Origin: PSRF01 sp051000815
Lineage (GTDB): Bacteria; Acidobacteriota; Blastocatellia; Pyrinomonadales; Pyrinomonadaceae
Direction: 5' to 3'
NCBI GenBank assembly: GCA_051000815.1
Contig: JBPCNX010000060.1
Coordinates: 62,001-126,000 of the forward strand
Length of the DNA stretch: 64,000 nt
Made by a program: the position numbers and the translations under genes. The notes beneath the pieces were generated by a model. It did no database searches, had not been told where the DNA came from, and worked only from the letters and a program-made list of their open reading frames with translations. This document shows positions 1 through 8,595 of this stretch, in pieces; the stretch's first letter is position 1, and each line of letters opens with the position of its first letter.

Positions 1-160
1 GTGGGTAAGGATAGACCCCCCCGAGCACCTTCATCAGCGTGGACTTACCTGCGCCGTTCTCGCCAACAAGCGCATGGATCTCGCTCTCACGCAGGTCGAA
101 CGAAACGCCATCCAGGGCGCGAACACCGGGGAAGGTTTTGGTGATGCTTCGCATCGCCAA
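1..160 (-). CDS. xylG: Sugar (probably xylose) ABC transporter ATP-binding protein, N-terminal part
   Basis: This is the first 53 codons of a carbohydrate-importer ATPase; the rest lies left of the window. The Walker A motif GENGAGKST is visible about 35 residues in, preceded by the family-typical segment FPGVRALDGVSF. Such proteins have two fused ABC domains and energise uptake at the inner membrane. The xylose assignment comes from the neighbouring xylF on the same strand upstream. The start is either the TTG at 160 (giving LAMRSITKTF) or the ATG at 154; TTG fits the usual family N-terminus slightly better. A four-helix-bundle gene with repeat arms separates it from xylF, which is not the normal xylFGH arrangement. 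Confidence 0.85.
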   Translation of the reverse strand, partial: MAMRSITKTFPGVRALDGVSFDLRESEIHALVGENGAGKSTLMKVLGGVYPYP

Positions 161-165
161 AAGTT

Positions 166-229
166 CTGAGTTTCGAGTTTCGAGTTCCAAACTTTGTCCA
201 ATGCCCAACGTCCAAGGTCCAAGGTCCAC
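166..229. repeat. Heptad repeat locus A, left arm
   Basis: Two adjacent 7-bp-period arrays are seen: a GAGTTTC array (168-188) and a GTCCAAG-like array (195-229). The second is the approximate reverse complement of the array at 699-728. The arm begins about 6 bp upstream of the xylG start, so no native intergenic sequence is left on that side. Confidence 0.85.
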
Positions 230-259
230 CAACGAATATCACCCTTTTTGACAGGGTGG

Positions 260-649
260 CTATCGGTACTTGCTTCCACGTAAATTAGATTCCCTAAGGT
301 ATTTCATAAAAGCTGAAAGCAATCCACTAATTTCCGCCGCAAGTGCCGTCAGCGTCTGAAATTTATCGCGCGCAACATATCCCTGATCTAGAGCGACATA
401 GAGTTGCGCTCGGACTTCGCCACAGGAGCCTTTTGCAACAGCCAGGAACTGAAGAAATTCCTGATCACCTCCACGTTCAAAACCCTCAGCAATATTAGAG
501 AGAATTGAAACGGATGCTTTTCTAAGTTGATCCTTCAACCCAAAATCGCGCTTAAAATCCCCGTGCGATGTGATTTCGTAGATCTGTTTGGTGAGTTCAC
601 GCGATTTCTTCCACGACTTAATTTCTTCGAACTTTTCGATTCTCGCCAT
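260..649 (-). CDS. Four-helix-bundle protein (23S rRNA intervening-sequence / S23 family)
   Basis: A 129-residue protein with the typical opening KFEEIKSWKKSRELTKQIYE, the central block SILSNIAEGFERG and a downstream AKGSCGEVRAQL helix. These are hallmarks of the S23/IVP four-helix-bundle family (PF05635-like), which is related in fold to Avd, the accessory protein of diversity-generating retroelements. Family members form small helical oligomers; their cellular role is unknown in most genomes. The ATG at 649 has a good Shine-Dalgarno (AGGAG, 656-660). The gene is co-oriented with xylF and xylG and lies between them, bracketed by inverted heptad arrays. No rRNA and no reverse transcriptase is nearby, so neither the classical rRNA-insertion nor a DGR context applies. 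Confidence 0.9.
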   Translation of the reverse strand: MARIEKFEEIKSWKKSRELTKQIYEITSHGDFKRDFGLKDQLRKASVSILSNIAEGFERGGDQEFLQFLAVAKGSCGEVRAQLYVALDQGYVARDKFQTLTALAAEISGLLSAFMKYLRESNLRGSKYR

Positions 650-698
650 ATACGTCTCCTCAGTGAGGATTCAGAGTTATACAGACGTTTGCACAGCA

Positions 699-728
699 GA
701 CGTTGGGCCTTGGACCTTGGACTTTGAC
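699..728. repeat. Heptad repeat locus A, right arm
   Basis: An array built on CCTTGGA / CTTTGGA units with 7-bp period, the inverse complement of the GTCCAAG-type left arm at 195-229. It ends 6 bp from the xylF stop codon. Confidence 0.85.
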
Positions 729-734
729 TCTTTT

Positions 735-1814
735 TTACGGCTTCGGACATTTATCCGCCGGAATCCCGGCGCAAATGGCTTCGAGTTTCTGGTAGCCGTC
801 TTTCACCACCGTGTCCAGCAAGTTGTTGCGATCGACGGCTATAGGCTCCAGCAGGATCGCGGGCACCTTCTTGAATTTATTGTCAATCGTGTCCGTCGTT
901 TCCACTTTTTCGCCGCGCGCAAGCTTTATCGCCGCATCCACTGCTCCGTAGGCCAGTGGTTGTATGGATTTGTAGACGGTCATTGTCTGCTTGCCCTCGA
1001 CGATCAGCTTTAGTGACGCCAAGTCGGCATCCTGACCTGAAACCAAAACCTTCCCGGCGAGATTTTGTCCTTCAAGAGCCTGCACGGCGCCGCGCGCAGT
1101 ACCGTCATTTGAAGCTACAACAGCGTCAACCTGATTGTTTGCTCGCGTCAGCGCATTCTCCACAATATTCAACGCCGCACTCGCCTGCCACTCCTTCGCA
1201 TATTGATCGGCAACGATATTCACCTCGCCACGATCCACTGCAGGCTTAAGAATGTTCATCTGTCCCTCGTGCAAAAGGATTGCGTTGTGATCCGTGGGCG
1301 AGCCGCCGACGATCACGAAATTCGCCGGTCTCTTGCTGACGTGATCGAGCAAGTACTTCGCCTGCATTTCTCCCATTTTTACTACCTGGTGAGAAATATA
1401 GAGATCGACATCGGCGTTTTGGATTAAACGATCATAGGAGATCACCGGCACGCCCTGGCGATGTGCGGCCTCAACAATTGAAGCCGCAATTTCACCGTTA
1501 TGCGGCGCAACGATCAGAACGTCGACACCCTGGGTCAGGAGGTTTTCGGCCTGCTTGATTTGCAGGTTGTCGTCTCCGTTGGCGACTTGCACGTTCAATT
1601 CTATTCCAAGCTCTTTCGTGCGTTTCTCAATCAGGTCCTTATCGCGTTGCCAGCGTTCTTCTTTCAAAGTATCCATCGAGAAGCCAATCTTGATTGGGTC
1701 ATTTGGCCCCTTCTTCATTCTGGCGCCGGTATTGGTTTGTTGTGTGCTGGACACGCAAGCGCCGGTGACGAGCGCCAGTAGGACTAAACAAACGACCAAA
1801 GTTCGATGTTGCAT
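735..1814 (-). CDS. xylF: D-xylose ABC transporter substrate-binding lipoprotein
   Basis: A 359-residue periplasmic sugar-binding protein. It closely follows the XylF pattern: KIGFSMDTLKEERWQRD at the first strand, then VQVANGDDNLQIKQAENLL, DVLIVAPHNGE, ISYDRLI, VDAVVASNDGTARGA and LVSGQDADLA. These are the two Rossmann-like lobes of a type I periplasmic binding protein. The N-terminus is a lipoprotein signal with Cys at about residue 20 (TGAC), so it is probably membrane-tethered rather than free. It would deliver xylose to the membrane complex whose ATPase begins downstream at 160. The four-helix-bundle cassette is interposed between the two. Start ATG at 1814. Confidence 0.93.
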   Translation of the reverse strand: MQHRTLVVCLVLLALVTGACVSSTQQTNTGARMKKGPNDPIKIGFSMDTLKEERWQRDKDLIEKRTKELGIELNVQVANGDDNLQIKQAENLLTQGVDVLIVAPHNGEIAASIVEAAHRQGVPVISYDRLIQNADVDLYISHQVVKMGEMQAKYLLDHVSKRPANFVIVGGSPTDHNAILLHEGQMNILKPAVDRGEVNIVADQYAKEWQASAALNIVENALTRANNQVDAVVASNDGTARGAVQALEGQNLAGKVLVSGQDADLASLKLIVEGKQTMTVYKSIQPLAYGAVDAAIKLARGEKVETTDTIDNKFKKVPAILLEPIAVDRNNLLDTVVKDGYQKLEAICAGIPADKCPKP

Positions 1815-2242
1815 TGGGCCTTTCCCTTCCCTTCACAGTTCAATTTGGACAACAAAAGCACTGGGCTCCAACTTACTCTTACATGCCGGCGATAGCATCA
1901 TAATCGTCTCCAGCGGCAGTAAGAGCGAGAGTTAACTTGTCCGAACGGGCGCTCAGCTTAGCAGAGTCTACCCGGGAAATATATTGAAGTTTTCGGTTTT
2001 TCAGTGTATTAACCCACCATCAATGTATGCTGGCACACATATAGAAGTTTCCCCCCAACGCAAAATATACAGTTCGCGTTTTTAGCCCGCTGCCGCTGGA
2101 AGTTAAGAGTTAGCTCATGGAGTAATTTTCCGTTGGCATCTTGCCTCCTCGGGCGGGCGCAAGTTTCGAAGAATCTAAGACGTATAAGCAATCATTGTCC
2201 CCAGCGGCTCAACCGCTGGGAACCAGGCTCAGGAGGCTTCCA
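1815..2242. other. Divergent intergenic region between xylF and the TonB-dependent receptor
   Basis: About 430 bp without a convincing gene. It must hold the promoters of both flanking genes, but I could not identify clear -35/-10 pairs. A perfect short palindrome (CCAGCGG with its complement CCGCTGG, near 2201-2220) lies just upstream of the receptor's ribosome binding site and belongs to the palindrome family seen at 27950 and 35430. Confidence 0.5.
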
Positions 2243-5200
2243 ATGAATCACACTTTGTCTAGTTTTGTTCGTGTCTTGATGAGCGGCGTTTTCCTGTTGT
2301 GTGCAGTAGGAGCTGCCAATGCGCAATTCAAGGCCGGCATTCAGGGAACCGTTAGTGACACTACGGGAGGACTCGTACCCGACGCCAAGTTAACGCTAAC
2401 GAATACTGAAACTGGTAAAGCCCAGGAAGTCACAACCAGCTCGGAAGGGTTTTACCGCATCTCCGGCTTAGCCCCCGGCAAGTACACGCTGACCACAGAG
2501 AAGGCAGGGTATAAAAAATCGGTACTGGCGAGCGTTACGATCGGCGCCGAGAATGTTCAGGGCATCGATATCATTCTTGAGATTGGTGAGGTCTCCGCAA
2601 GCGTTACGGTCTCAGAAGAAGTCTCGCCGCAACTTGAGACCGAGAACGCCAATGTTCGCGGAGTGATCACCAAAGAAGAAGTGTTGCGTCAGCCGCAGGT
2701 GGGGCGCAATCCATATGAACTAGTTCGAACCGCGCCTGGCGTGTTGGGCGACACGGCACGCGGTGGTGCTGACAACCGCGCGTCATTTATTCCCGGCACG
2801 GAGGAAGTCGGCGGGGCTTCCAACACCGGCGTTTTTCAAGTCGAGAATCAGCCGCAGATCAGCGCCAACGGTCAACGCGTATCCAGCAACAACTACATGA
2901 TCGATGGCGTCAGCGTCAACAGCCTGGGAATTGGTGGTGCGGCAGTTGTTACGCCTAATCAGGAATCTGTGAAAGAGGTTTCCATTGTCACCAGCACCTA
3001 CTCCGCAGAGGACGGGCGTAACACCGGCGCTCAAGTTAAAGTCGTTTCGCAAAACGGCACTAACGAATTTCACGGCAGTGCGGTCTTCAATTACAGTTCG
3101 CCAAAACTGAACGCGCGCAACCAATTCATAGGCAAGTTTCGCAGCGCTCGAGACAATGAGCGCGTCAATCAATACGAGCGAAAGTTCGCCGGTAGTTTAG
3201 GCGGTCCCATCTACCTGCCGCGCTTTGGCGAAGGCGGCCCCACCTACTTCAGCGGTAAGAACCGTCTCTTCTTCTTCGTTTCCTACGAAGGGATTCGCCG
3301 CAGCAACACCACGATCAATAACATCTTCATCGAAACACCGGAGTTTCGCAGTTACGTCCAAAGTGTTCGGCCGGGAAGCCTGGCAGCACAACTTTACAGC
3401 TTATCGGGCGTTGCGCCTCGCATCGTTGCTTCCGGGCTATTGCCCAGCAACGTACCGAACGGTACACCCATCACCGGGCAAGCTGGTTTAAGCTATGACA
3501 TTGGTTCGATTAATCAGCCGCTTGGTCAAAAGATCTTCACACAGACCCTCGACGGCATACCGGATGTCACCTTCGCCAGCGTGGCAGTCCCTACCAGCAC
3601 TAAAGGTAACCAAGCCAACACCAGGATTGACTACATTCGCGGAGACAATCAGTTCGCTCTCAGTACTTATTTCACGAAGCTTGAGAATTTTGCCGGCTCA
3701 TCCAACGGCCGCTCCTTCGAGGACATATCTTTCACACCGTTCAATTCGGCGATCGCGTTCTCATACATACGCACGATCTCGGCGACGATGCTCAACGAAG
3801 CGCGCTTTAACTTCACGCGGTTTAATGACAACGAGTTTGAGGGCCTGCTGAATGCCGGGAATCTGTTCGTGCCACGACTGCAGATCAACGGCTTCACTTT
3901 CGTTGGTGGAGGGTTTAACTTCGGCGTCCCAGGCTCTCAAACTTATGGAATTGACCCCGGCCTACCAAAAAAGCTTACTCAGAACACATACGAGTTTCGC
4001 GACACACTGACAATGGTGCGGGGCAACCAAGCGTTCAAGTTTGGTGTTGAAGTGCGCCGCGAGCAGGACAATAGCAACCGGACGATCAGAGCGCGCCCCG
4101 AGTATTTCTTTGATAACTTTCTTTCTTTCGGCAATGACGCCCCTTTCTTTGAGAACACTTTTGATGCTGATCCAAGGACTGGTGCGCCTGCTGATAACCA
4201 ACGTTACTTTCGCACCAACTCGTATGGTGTCTTTGTGCAGGACGACTGGAAAGTCAGACCCAACCTCACTCTCAATTTGGGTTTGCGCTGGGAGTATCAG
4301 TCGCCACTCACCGAAAAGGAGGGGCGATTAACCAACTACGAATTGGGGCCGAACGGTCTGATAGATGGGCGAGTGGTTTCCGTTGATCGCCTTTATGATC
4401 CTGACCGCAATAATTTTGCGCCTCGATTCGGCTTCGCCTATTCGCCAAACCTTAAGTTTCTCGGCGAGCGCTTCGGTAATGGACGCACTGTCATTCGCGG
4501 TGGTTTCGGCGTCAGCTACGATCGCCTTTACACTAATCTTTTCAGTAATGTTCGGTTCAATCCACCATTCTCCGTGGCAGGCGTCGGCCTGTGCTGTGGC
4601 ACTGCTAATGATCTCAATGGAAGCGGAGAGATCGTCTACGGCTTCGGTCAGCCCAGCTCACCATTAGTGTTTCAGCCGAACCCCGCCTTACGAAGCAGCA
4701 TCGACCCGTTAACGGGTGGCCTGCTCGCGGGCAGTCCGACCATATTGCCGGGCGGCTTCGTGCGTCGAGACCTCCGTGTCGAAGTGAATGGCGCGCCCCG
4801 GGATATGCCGAACGCCTATGTTTACAGCTACTCGCTCGAAGTGCAGACACAGCTCGCCCAGAGTTTGGTAGCTTCGATAGCATATCAGGGCAGTGTCGGA
4901 CACAAACTGATCCGGACAATTAACCTCAATCGCTATTTCCCCGGGGATACTTTCAATTGTCCTTTCTCTGCGGGTTGCCGCAATCGTGAAGATGAAGTTC
5001 AGGAAGCGGATGCGAATAACAATCCGATCACGCCGCGATTGACCGGCAATATAAACTTTGGCCGCATCTTTTTCCCGCTACCCGATGTCAACTCGAACTA
5101 CAACTCTCTCATCCTGCGTCTTACGCGTCGATACGCCAGTGGCCTCCAGTTCGACGGCATTTATCGTTTTAGTAAGAGTCTCGATACTGTTTCCTTCGGG

Positions 5201-5911
5201 CGCGGTGGGCAGCAGCAGGAATCTGACCCAAGTAATCCTAGATTGAGCTATGGGCCTTCCGATTTCGATGTCAAACACAACCTCATTGTGTCTGCGCTCT
5301 ATGATTTCCCGTTGTTCCGCAATCGCAAGGGCGCACTCGGCAAATTACTCGGTGGCTTTCAGATTAATGGCGTTCTGACCATGCACTCCGGATTCCCGTT
5401 CACGCCTCAACAGGGATGCTGCTTCTTAAATGGAGCCGATGATATCGGCAACGACACCAATGGTGACGGCAACCTGCAAGACCGCCCTACTCAATACTTC
5501 GGGGGCGTGATCGAGAATCCGTCAAACCAGGACTTCATCAACGGGATTTTTCCAAACGGTGGGCCTGCAACCTTCGGTTTTTCAACAGACTGCAGCAATT
5601 TTCCGATCGGGTGCAATACTTCCAGGGTCCGGGGACCAGCCGGTATCGGACGCAACTCGTTTCGCGGGCCCAGCTACCGTTCTCTTGACCTAAGTGTGGT
5701 GAAGCAGACGGGGCTGCCACGCTTCCTCGGTGAAAGCGCGAATCTCGAACTTCGCGCCAATTTTTTCAACGTCTTTAACCTCCTCAACCTACCTCCTTTC
5801 CAGACAGGTGGTCAGAGCAACACGGACTTCTCTAACACTGGCGATTTCGGGCGTTCTCTATTTGGACTCGCTGGCCGCGTTGTCGAATTGCAAGCGCGAT
5901 TCAGTTTCTGA
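2243..5911 (+). CDS. Oar-like TonB-dependent outer-membrane protein with carboxypeptidase-regulatory domain
   Basis: A 1222-residue outer-membrane protein. A signal peptide (about residues 1-27, ending in ANA) is followed by a carboxypeptidase-regulatory-like beta-sandwich (GIQGTVSDTTGGLVPDAKLT, about 29-115), a plug domain (around 120-250, with NGQRVSSNNYMIDGV) and a long beta-barrel. The barrel ends in an aromatic residue (ARFSF), the usual outer-membrane insertion signal. This architecture is greatly expanded in Acidobacteriota, where the ligands are mostly unknown but assumed to be oligosaccharides or peptides. The ATG at 2243 is preferred over upstream in-frame codons because AGGAGG (2231-2236) precedes it and a signal peptide follows directly. 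The next gene is a secreted GH3 glucosidase, suggesting glycan uptake and degradation. Confidence 0.88.
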   Translation: MNHTLSSFVRVLMSGVFLLCAVGAANAQFKAGIQGTVSDTTGGLVPDAKLTLTNTETGKAQEVTTSSEGFYRISGLAPGKYTLTTEKAGYKKSVLASVTIGAENVQGIDIILEIGEVSASVTVSEEVSPQLETENANVRGVITKEEVLRQPQVGRNPYELVRTAPGVLGDTARGGADNRASFIPGTEEVGGASNTGVFQVENQPQISANGQRVSSNNYMIDGVSVNSLGIGGAAVVTPNQESVKEVSIVTSTYSAEDGRNTGAQVKVVSQNGTNEFHGSAVFNYSSPKLNARNQFIGKFRSARDNERVNQYERKFAGSLGGPIYLPRFGEGGPTYFSGKNRLFFFVSYEGIRRSNTTINNIFIETPEFRSYVQSVRPGSLAAQLYSLSGVAPRIVASGLLPSNVPNGTPITGQAGLSYDIGSINQPLGQKIFTQTLDGIPDVTFASVAVPTSTKGNQANTRIDYIRGDNQFALSTYFTKLENFAGSSNGRSFEDISFTPFNSAIAFSYIRTISATMLNEARFNFTRFNDNEFEGLLNAGNLFVPRLQINGFTFVGGGFNFGVPGSQTYGIDPGLPKKLTQNTYEFRDTLTMVRGNQAFKFGVEVRREQDNSNRTIRARPEYFFDNFLSFGNDAPFFENTFDADPRTGAPADNQRYFRTNSYGVFVQDDWKVRPNLTLNLGLRWEYQSPLTEKEGRLTNYELGPNGLIDGRVVSVDRLYDPDRNNFAPRFGFAYSPNLKFLGERFGNGRTVIRGGFGVSYDRLYTNLFSNVRFNPPFSVAGVGLCCGTANDLNGSGEIVYGFGQPSSPLVFQPNPALRSSIDPLTGGLLAGSPTILPGGFVRRDLRVEVNGAPRDMPNAYVYSYSLEVQTQLAQSLVASIAYQGSVGHKLIRTINLNRYFPGDTFNCPFSAGCRNREDEVQEADANNNPITPRLTGNINFGRIFFPLPDVNSNYNSLILRLTRRYASGLQFDGIYRFSKSLDTVSFGRGGQQQESDPSNPRLSYGPSDFDVKHNLIVSALYDFPLFRNRKGALGKLLGGFQINGVLTMHSGFPFTPQQGCCFLNGADDIGNDTNGDGNLQDRPTQYFGGVIENPSNQDFINGIFPNGGPATFGFSTDCSNFPIGCNTSRVRGPAGIGRNSFRGPSYRSLDLSVVKQTGLPRFLGESANLELRANFFNVFNLLNLPPFQTGGQSNTDFSNTGDFGRSLFGLAGRVVELQARFSF

Positions 5912-6023
5912 CGCGCGTAATCTTTCGCGGATGGGTGGGTGATCACTGGCCATCCGCGTTATTAGTACCTTCCAAAAACCATTCTCGTGGACATCTGTAC
6001 AATTACGTTGAGGAACTCTTAAA

Positions 6024-8240
6024 ATGAAGTCTGTGAAACTGACGAGTTTATTACTCCTGGTCGTGCTCGTCGCTTCGATGGGACAGACCGCGGCCTCACC
6101 GCAAGATGCCATCGAAAAGAAGGTTGAGGCCTTGCTCACTCGAATGACGCTCCCTGAAAAGCTCGGTCAACTTCAGCAACTCGACGGGCACGCCGACGGC
6201 CGTTACAAGGATGAACAGCCGGGGCTCGCACGCAATGGGTTGCTCGGCTCGACCTTGAACGTTCGCGGCGCCCGCCACACAAACGACGTTCAGCGGATTG
6301 CGGTTGAAGGGTCGCGCTTAAAGATCCCCTTACTCTTCGGTTTCGACGTCATCCACGGCTATCGCACTATCTTTCCCATTCCCCTCGGCGAAGCGGCAAC
6401 ATGGGATCCGGCGGCCGCTGAGCGTAGCGCCGCCATTGCTGCGAAGGAAGCGAGAGCGTCAGGGGTTCATTGGACCTTCGCTCCGATGGTCGACATTGCC
6501 CGCGACCCACGCTGGGGCAGAATTGCCGAAGGCTCAGGCGAAGATCCTTTCCTCGGTTCGGTAATGGCTCGAGCTCGAGTATTGGGATTTCAGGGTAATG
6601 ACTACAGCGCCGCAGATAAAGTAGTCGCTTGTGCGAAGCACTGGGTGGCCTATGGAGCTGCAGAGGGCGGCCGCGATTACAACACTACGGATCTTTCGGA
6701 AAGAACCCTGCGCGAAGTTTACCTTCCTCCTTTCAAGGCTGCTCTCGACGCCGGCGTCGGAACGTTCATGAGCGCCTTTAATGATCTAAACGGTGTGCCC
6801 ACTTCCGCCAATCGGTTTACGCTGACCGAGATCCTGCGTAACGAATGGAAATTTGACGGCATCGTTGTTAGCGATTACGAATCGGTCAGAGAGCTCATCA
6901 ACCACGGCCTCGCCGCAAATGAGAAGGAAGCAGCCGAAGCAGGTCTGAATGCTGGCGTGGATATGGAGATGGTGAGCCGGCTTTACAACAAGCACGGTGC
7001 AGAGCTTCTCAGGGAGCGGAAACTTTCCCTCGCGACTATTGATGAAGCAGTGCGCCGCATTCTGCGCATCAAGTTCCGACTGGGACTCTTTGAGAAACCT
7101 TACGCGGACGAGACGCGGGAGCGGAATTCGGTGTTTATTCCGGAGCATCTCAAGGCCGCCCGCGAAGTTTCCGCACGATCACTGGTGCTGCTAAAGAATG
7201 AAGGCAATGTGCTGCCGCTGAGCAAGACCCTGAAGTCAATTGCAGTCGTTGGCCCGTTGGCAGACAGTCAGAAGGACGTAATTGGCTCGTGGACAGGCGA
7301 CGGCAAACCGGTAGACGCCGTTACTTTGCTTGCAGGTATTAAGTCAAAAGTATCGCCAGATACGATGGTAACCTACGCGAAGGGTTGCGAAATCAACGAT
7401 GACTCGACTTCCGGATTTGATGAAGCCGTTCGCATCGCCCGCCTTTCCGACGCTGTAATAGTTGCCGTGGGCGAATCGGCAGACATGAGTGGTGAAGCTG
7501 CGTCGAGAAGTTCGTTGGATCTTCCCGGCCGCCAGCTGGATCTGTTAAAGGCGCTTCGGGCCACCGGCAAACCTGTTGTGGTTGTCCTGATGAATGGTCG
7601 ACCTTTGAGTATTAACTGGGTCGCCGAGAATGTTCCTTCGATTTTGGAAACCTGGTTTGCCGGCACACAGGCCGGCAATGCGATTGCCGATGTCTTGTTC
7701 GGTGATGTGAACCCGGGCGGCAAGCTACCCGTCACATTCCCGCGTTCGGTGGGACAAGTGCCGCTTTACTACAATCATAAGAACACTGGCCGGCCGCCAG
7801 ACGCTAATAACAAGTACACCTCAAAGTATCTTGATGTGCCGTGGACGCCGTTGTTCCCCTTCGGTTATGGACTCAGCTACACGCGGTTTAAGTTCAGTAA
7901 CCTGCAACTAAGCGCCCAACGGATTAGACCTGACGGCAGTTTAATGGCGACGGTTGAATTGGAGAACGTAGGCCAACGGCCAGGCGACGAAGTCGTACAG
8001 CTTTACATCCGCGATGTATCTGCAAGTGTCACGCGACCGGTAAAAGAATTGAAAGGCTTTCAGCGGATCACTCTTCAACCCGGCGAGAAGAAACGAGTTG
8101 AATTCAAACTTACTTCGAGCCACCTCGGCTTCTACAACCGCGAAATGAGATTCGTCGTGGAACCCGGCGAATTCAGGGTTATGGTGGGACCAAACTCGCA
8201 GGATCTAATCGAAGCAAAATTTGAGGTCGAGAAGCCCTAG
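6024..8240 (+). CDS. bglX: Secreted beta-glucosidase, glycoside hydrolase family 3
   Basis: A 738-residue GH3 enzyme with a signal peptide (to about residue 24). The N-terminal TIM-barrel domain contains the family pattern DPRWGRIAEGSGEDPFLGS and KHWVAYGAAEGGRDYN. The predicted nucleophile is Asp284 in VVSDYESV. The second alpha/beta domain holds VAVGESADMSGEAASRSSLDLP, and the C-terminus is a fibronectin-III-like domain (about 640-735). Length and order match BglX-type periplasmic exo-beta-glucosidases, which release glucose from the non-reducing end of beta-glucosides. It follows the TonB-dependent receptor by 112 bp on the same strand and probably processes what that receptor imports. Confidence 0.92.
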   Translation: MKSVKLTSLLLLVVLVASMGQTAASPQDAIEKKVEALLTRMTLPEKLGQLQQLDGHADGRYKDEQPGLARNGLLGSTLNVRGARHTNDVQRIAVEGSRLKIPLLFGFDVIHGYRTIFPIPLGEAATWDPAAAERSAAIAAKEARASGVHWTFAPMVDIARDPRWGRIAEGSGEDPFLGSVMARARVLGFQGNDYSAADKVVACAKHWVAYGAAEGGRDYNTTDLSERTLREVYLPPFKAALDAGVGTFMSAFNDLNGVPTSANRFTLTEILRNEWKFDGIVVSDYESVRELINHGLAANEKEAAEAGLNAGVDMEMVSRLYNKHGAELLRERKLSLATIDEAVRRILRIKFRLGLFEKPYADETRERNSVFIPEHLKAAREVSARSLVLLKNEGNVLPLSKTLKSIAVVGPLADSQKDVIGSWTGDGKPVDAVTLLAGIKSKVSPDTMVTYAKGCEINDDSTSGFDEAVRIARLSDAVIVAVGESADMSGEAASRSSLDLPGRQLDLLKALRATGKPVVVVLMNGRPLSINWVAENVPSILETWFAGTQAGNAIADVLFGDVNPGGKLPVTFPRSVGQVPLYYNHKNTGRPPDANNKYTSKYLDVPWTPLFPFGYGLSYTRFKFSNLQLSAQRIRPDGSLMATVELENVGQRPGDEVVQLYIRDVSASVTRPVKELKGFQRITLQPGEKKRVEFKLTSSHLGFYNREMRFVVEPGEFRVMVGPNSQDLIEAKFEVEKP

Positions 8241-8360
8241 GAATATTTGGCGACAGAGAGACGTGGGGATGATTCGAGAAGAGGTCTCGTGGGGGAAGGC
8301 GTCTTAGCCTCCCTCCATGGTTGAATGGCGTTAGATGGCCGGTGAACCGAAGGAGATTTT

Positions 8361-8578
8361 GTGAAGCTGCAAAAAATAGCGGTGTGGGGGTTCTTGGTCG
8401 CAGGTCTGCTCGGTATCATCACGGGTGTGAGGGATTTGTTAGCCCCGGGCTTTTCAATGTTAGCCCGCAAGTGAAGGGTACAGCGGACATAGTCCTTCAA
8501 TTTGTCAGCGCGGCATCATGTCTTGCCCTAGCATATTTGTTTTGGCTGCAGCCTTTGGACGCAAACAAAAAGAAGTAG
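8361..8578 (+). pseudogene. Small two-helix membrane protein, apparently frameshifted
   Basis: A GTG start at 8361 with a strong AAGGAG (8350-8355) opens a 37-residue frame, VKLQKIAVWGFLVAGLLGI onward, that stops at 8474. The -1 frame continues with a second hydrophobic helix (IVLQFVSAASCLALAYLFWL) and ends at 8578 with a lysine-rich tail. Joining the frames at the TTTT run near 8450 gives a plausible protein of about 72 residues with two transmembrane helices, inside-positive at the end. Either a base was lost from the T-run, the assembly has an error there, or there is programmed slippage. No function is recognised. Confidence 0.5.
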
Positions 8579-8595
8579 TCGGCAACGATGATGTG

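Larger units (their letters stand above)
166..728. mobile_element. Candidate heptad-flanked four-helix-bundle cassette, intact
   Basis: The unit consists of a heptad-repeat left arm, one S23/IVP-family gene on the minus strand, and an inverted heptad right arm. It fills the whole space between xylF and xylG, two genes that normally sit next to each other in a transporter operon, so it looks like an insertion into a pre-existing operon. There is no transposase, reverse transcriptase or recombinase inside. A decayed unit of the same design is at 26061-26477. Calling it mobile is inference from position and from the second copy; no target-site duplication was established. Confidence 0.5.

Noticed and set aside
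260..649. Four-helix-bundle gene as an intervening sequence in 23S rRNA
   Set aside because: No rRNA sequence flanks it; its neighbours are transporter genes.
166..728. Diversity-generating retroelement (because of the Avd-like fold)
   Set aside because: No reverse transcriptase, template repeat or variable target gene is visible nearby.
2009..2191. 60-codon minus-strand frame upstream of the TonB receptor
   Set aside because: No ribosome site, unnatural composition, and it lies in the shared promoter region.
4614..4919. Minus-strand frame within the TonB receptor gene
   Set aside because: It is the antisense shadow of a clearly coding region.
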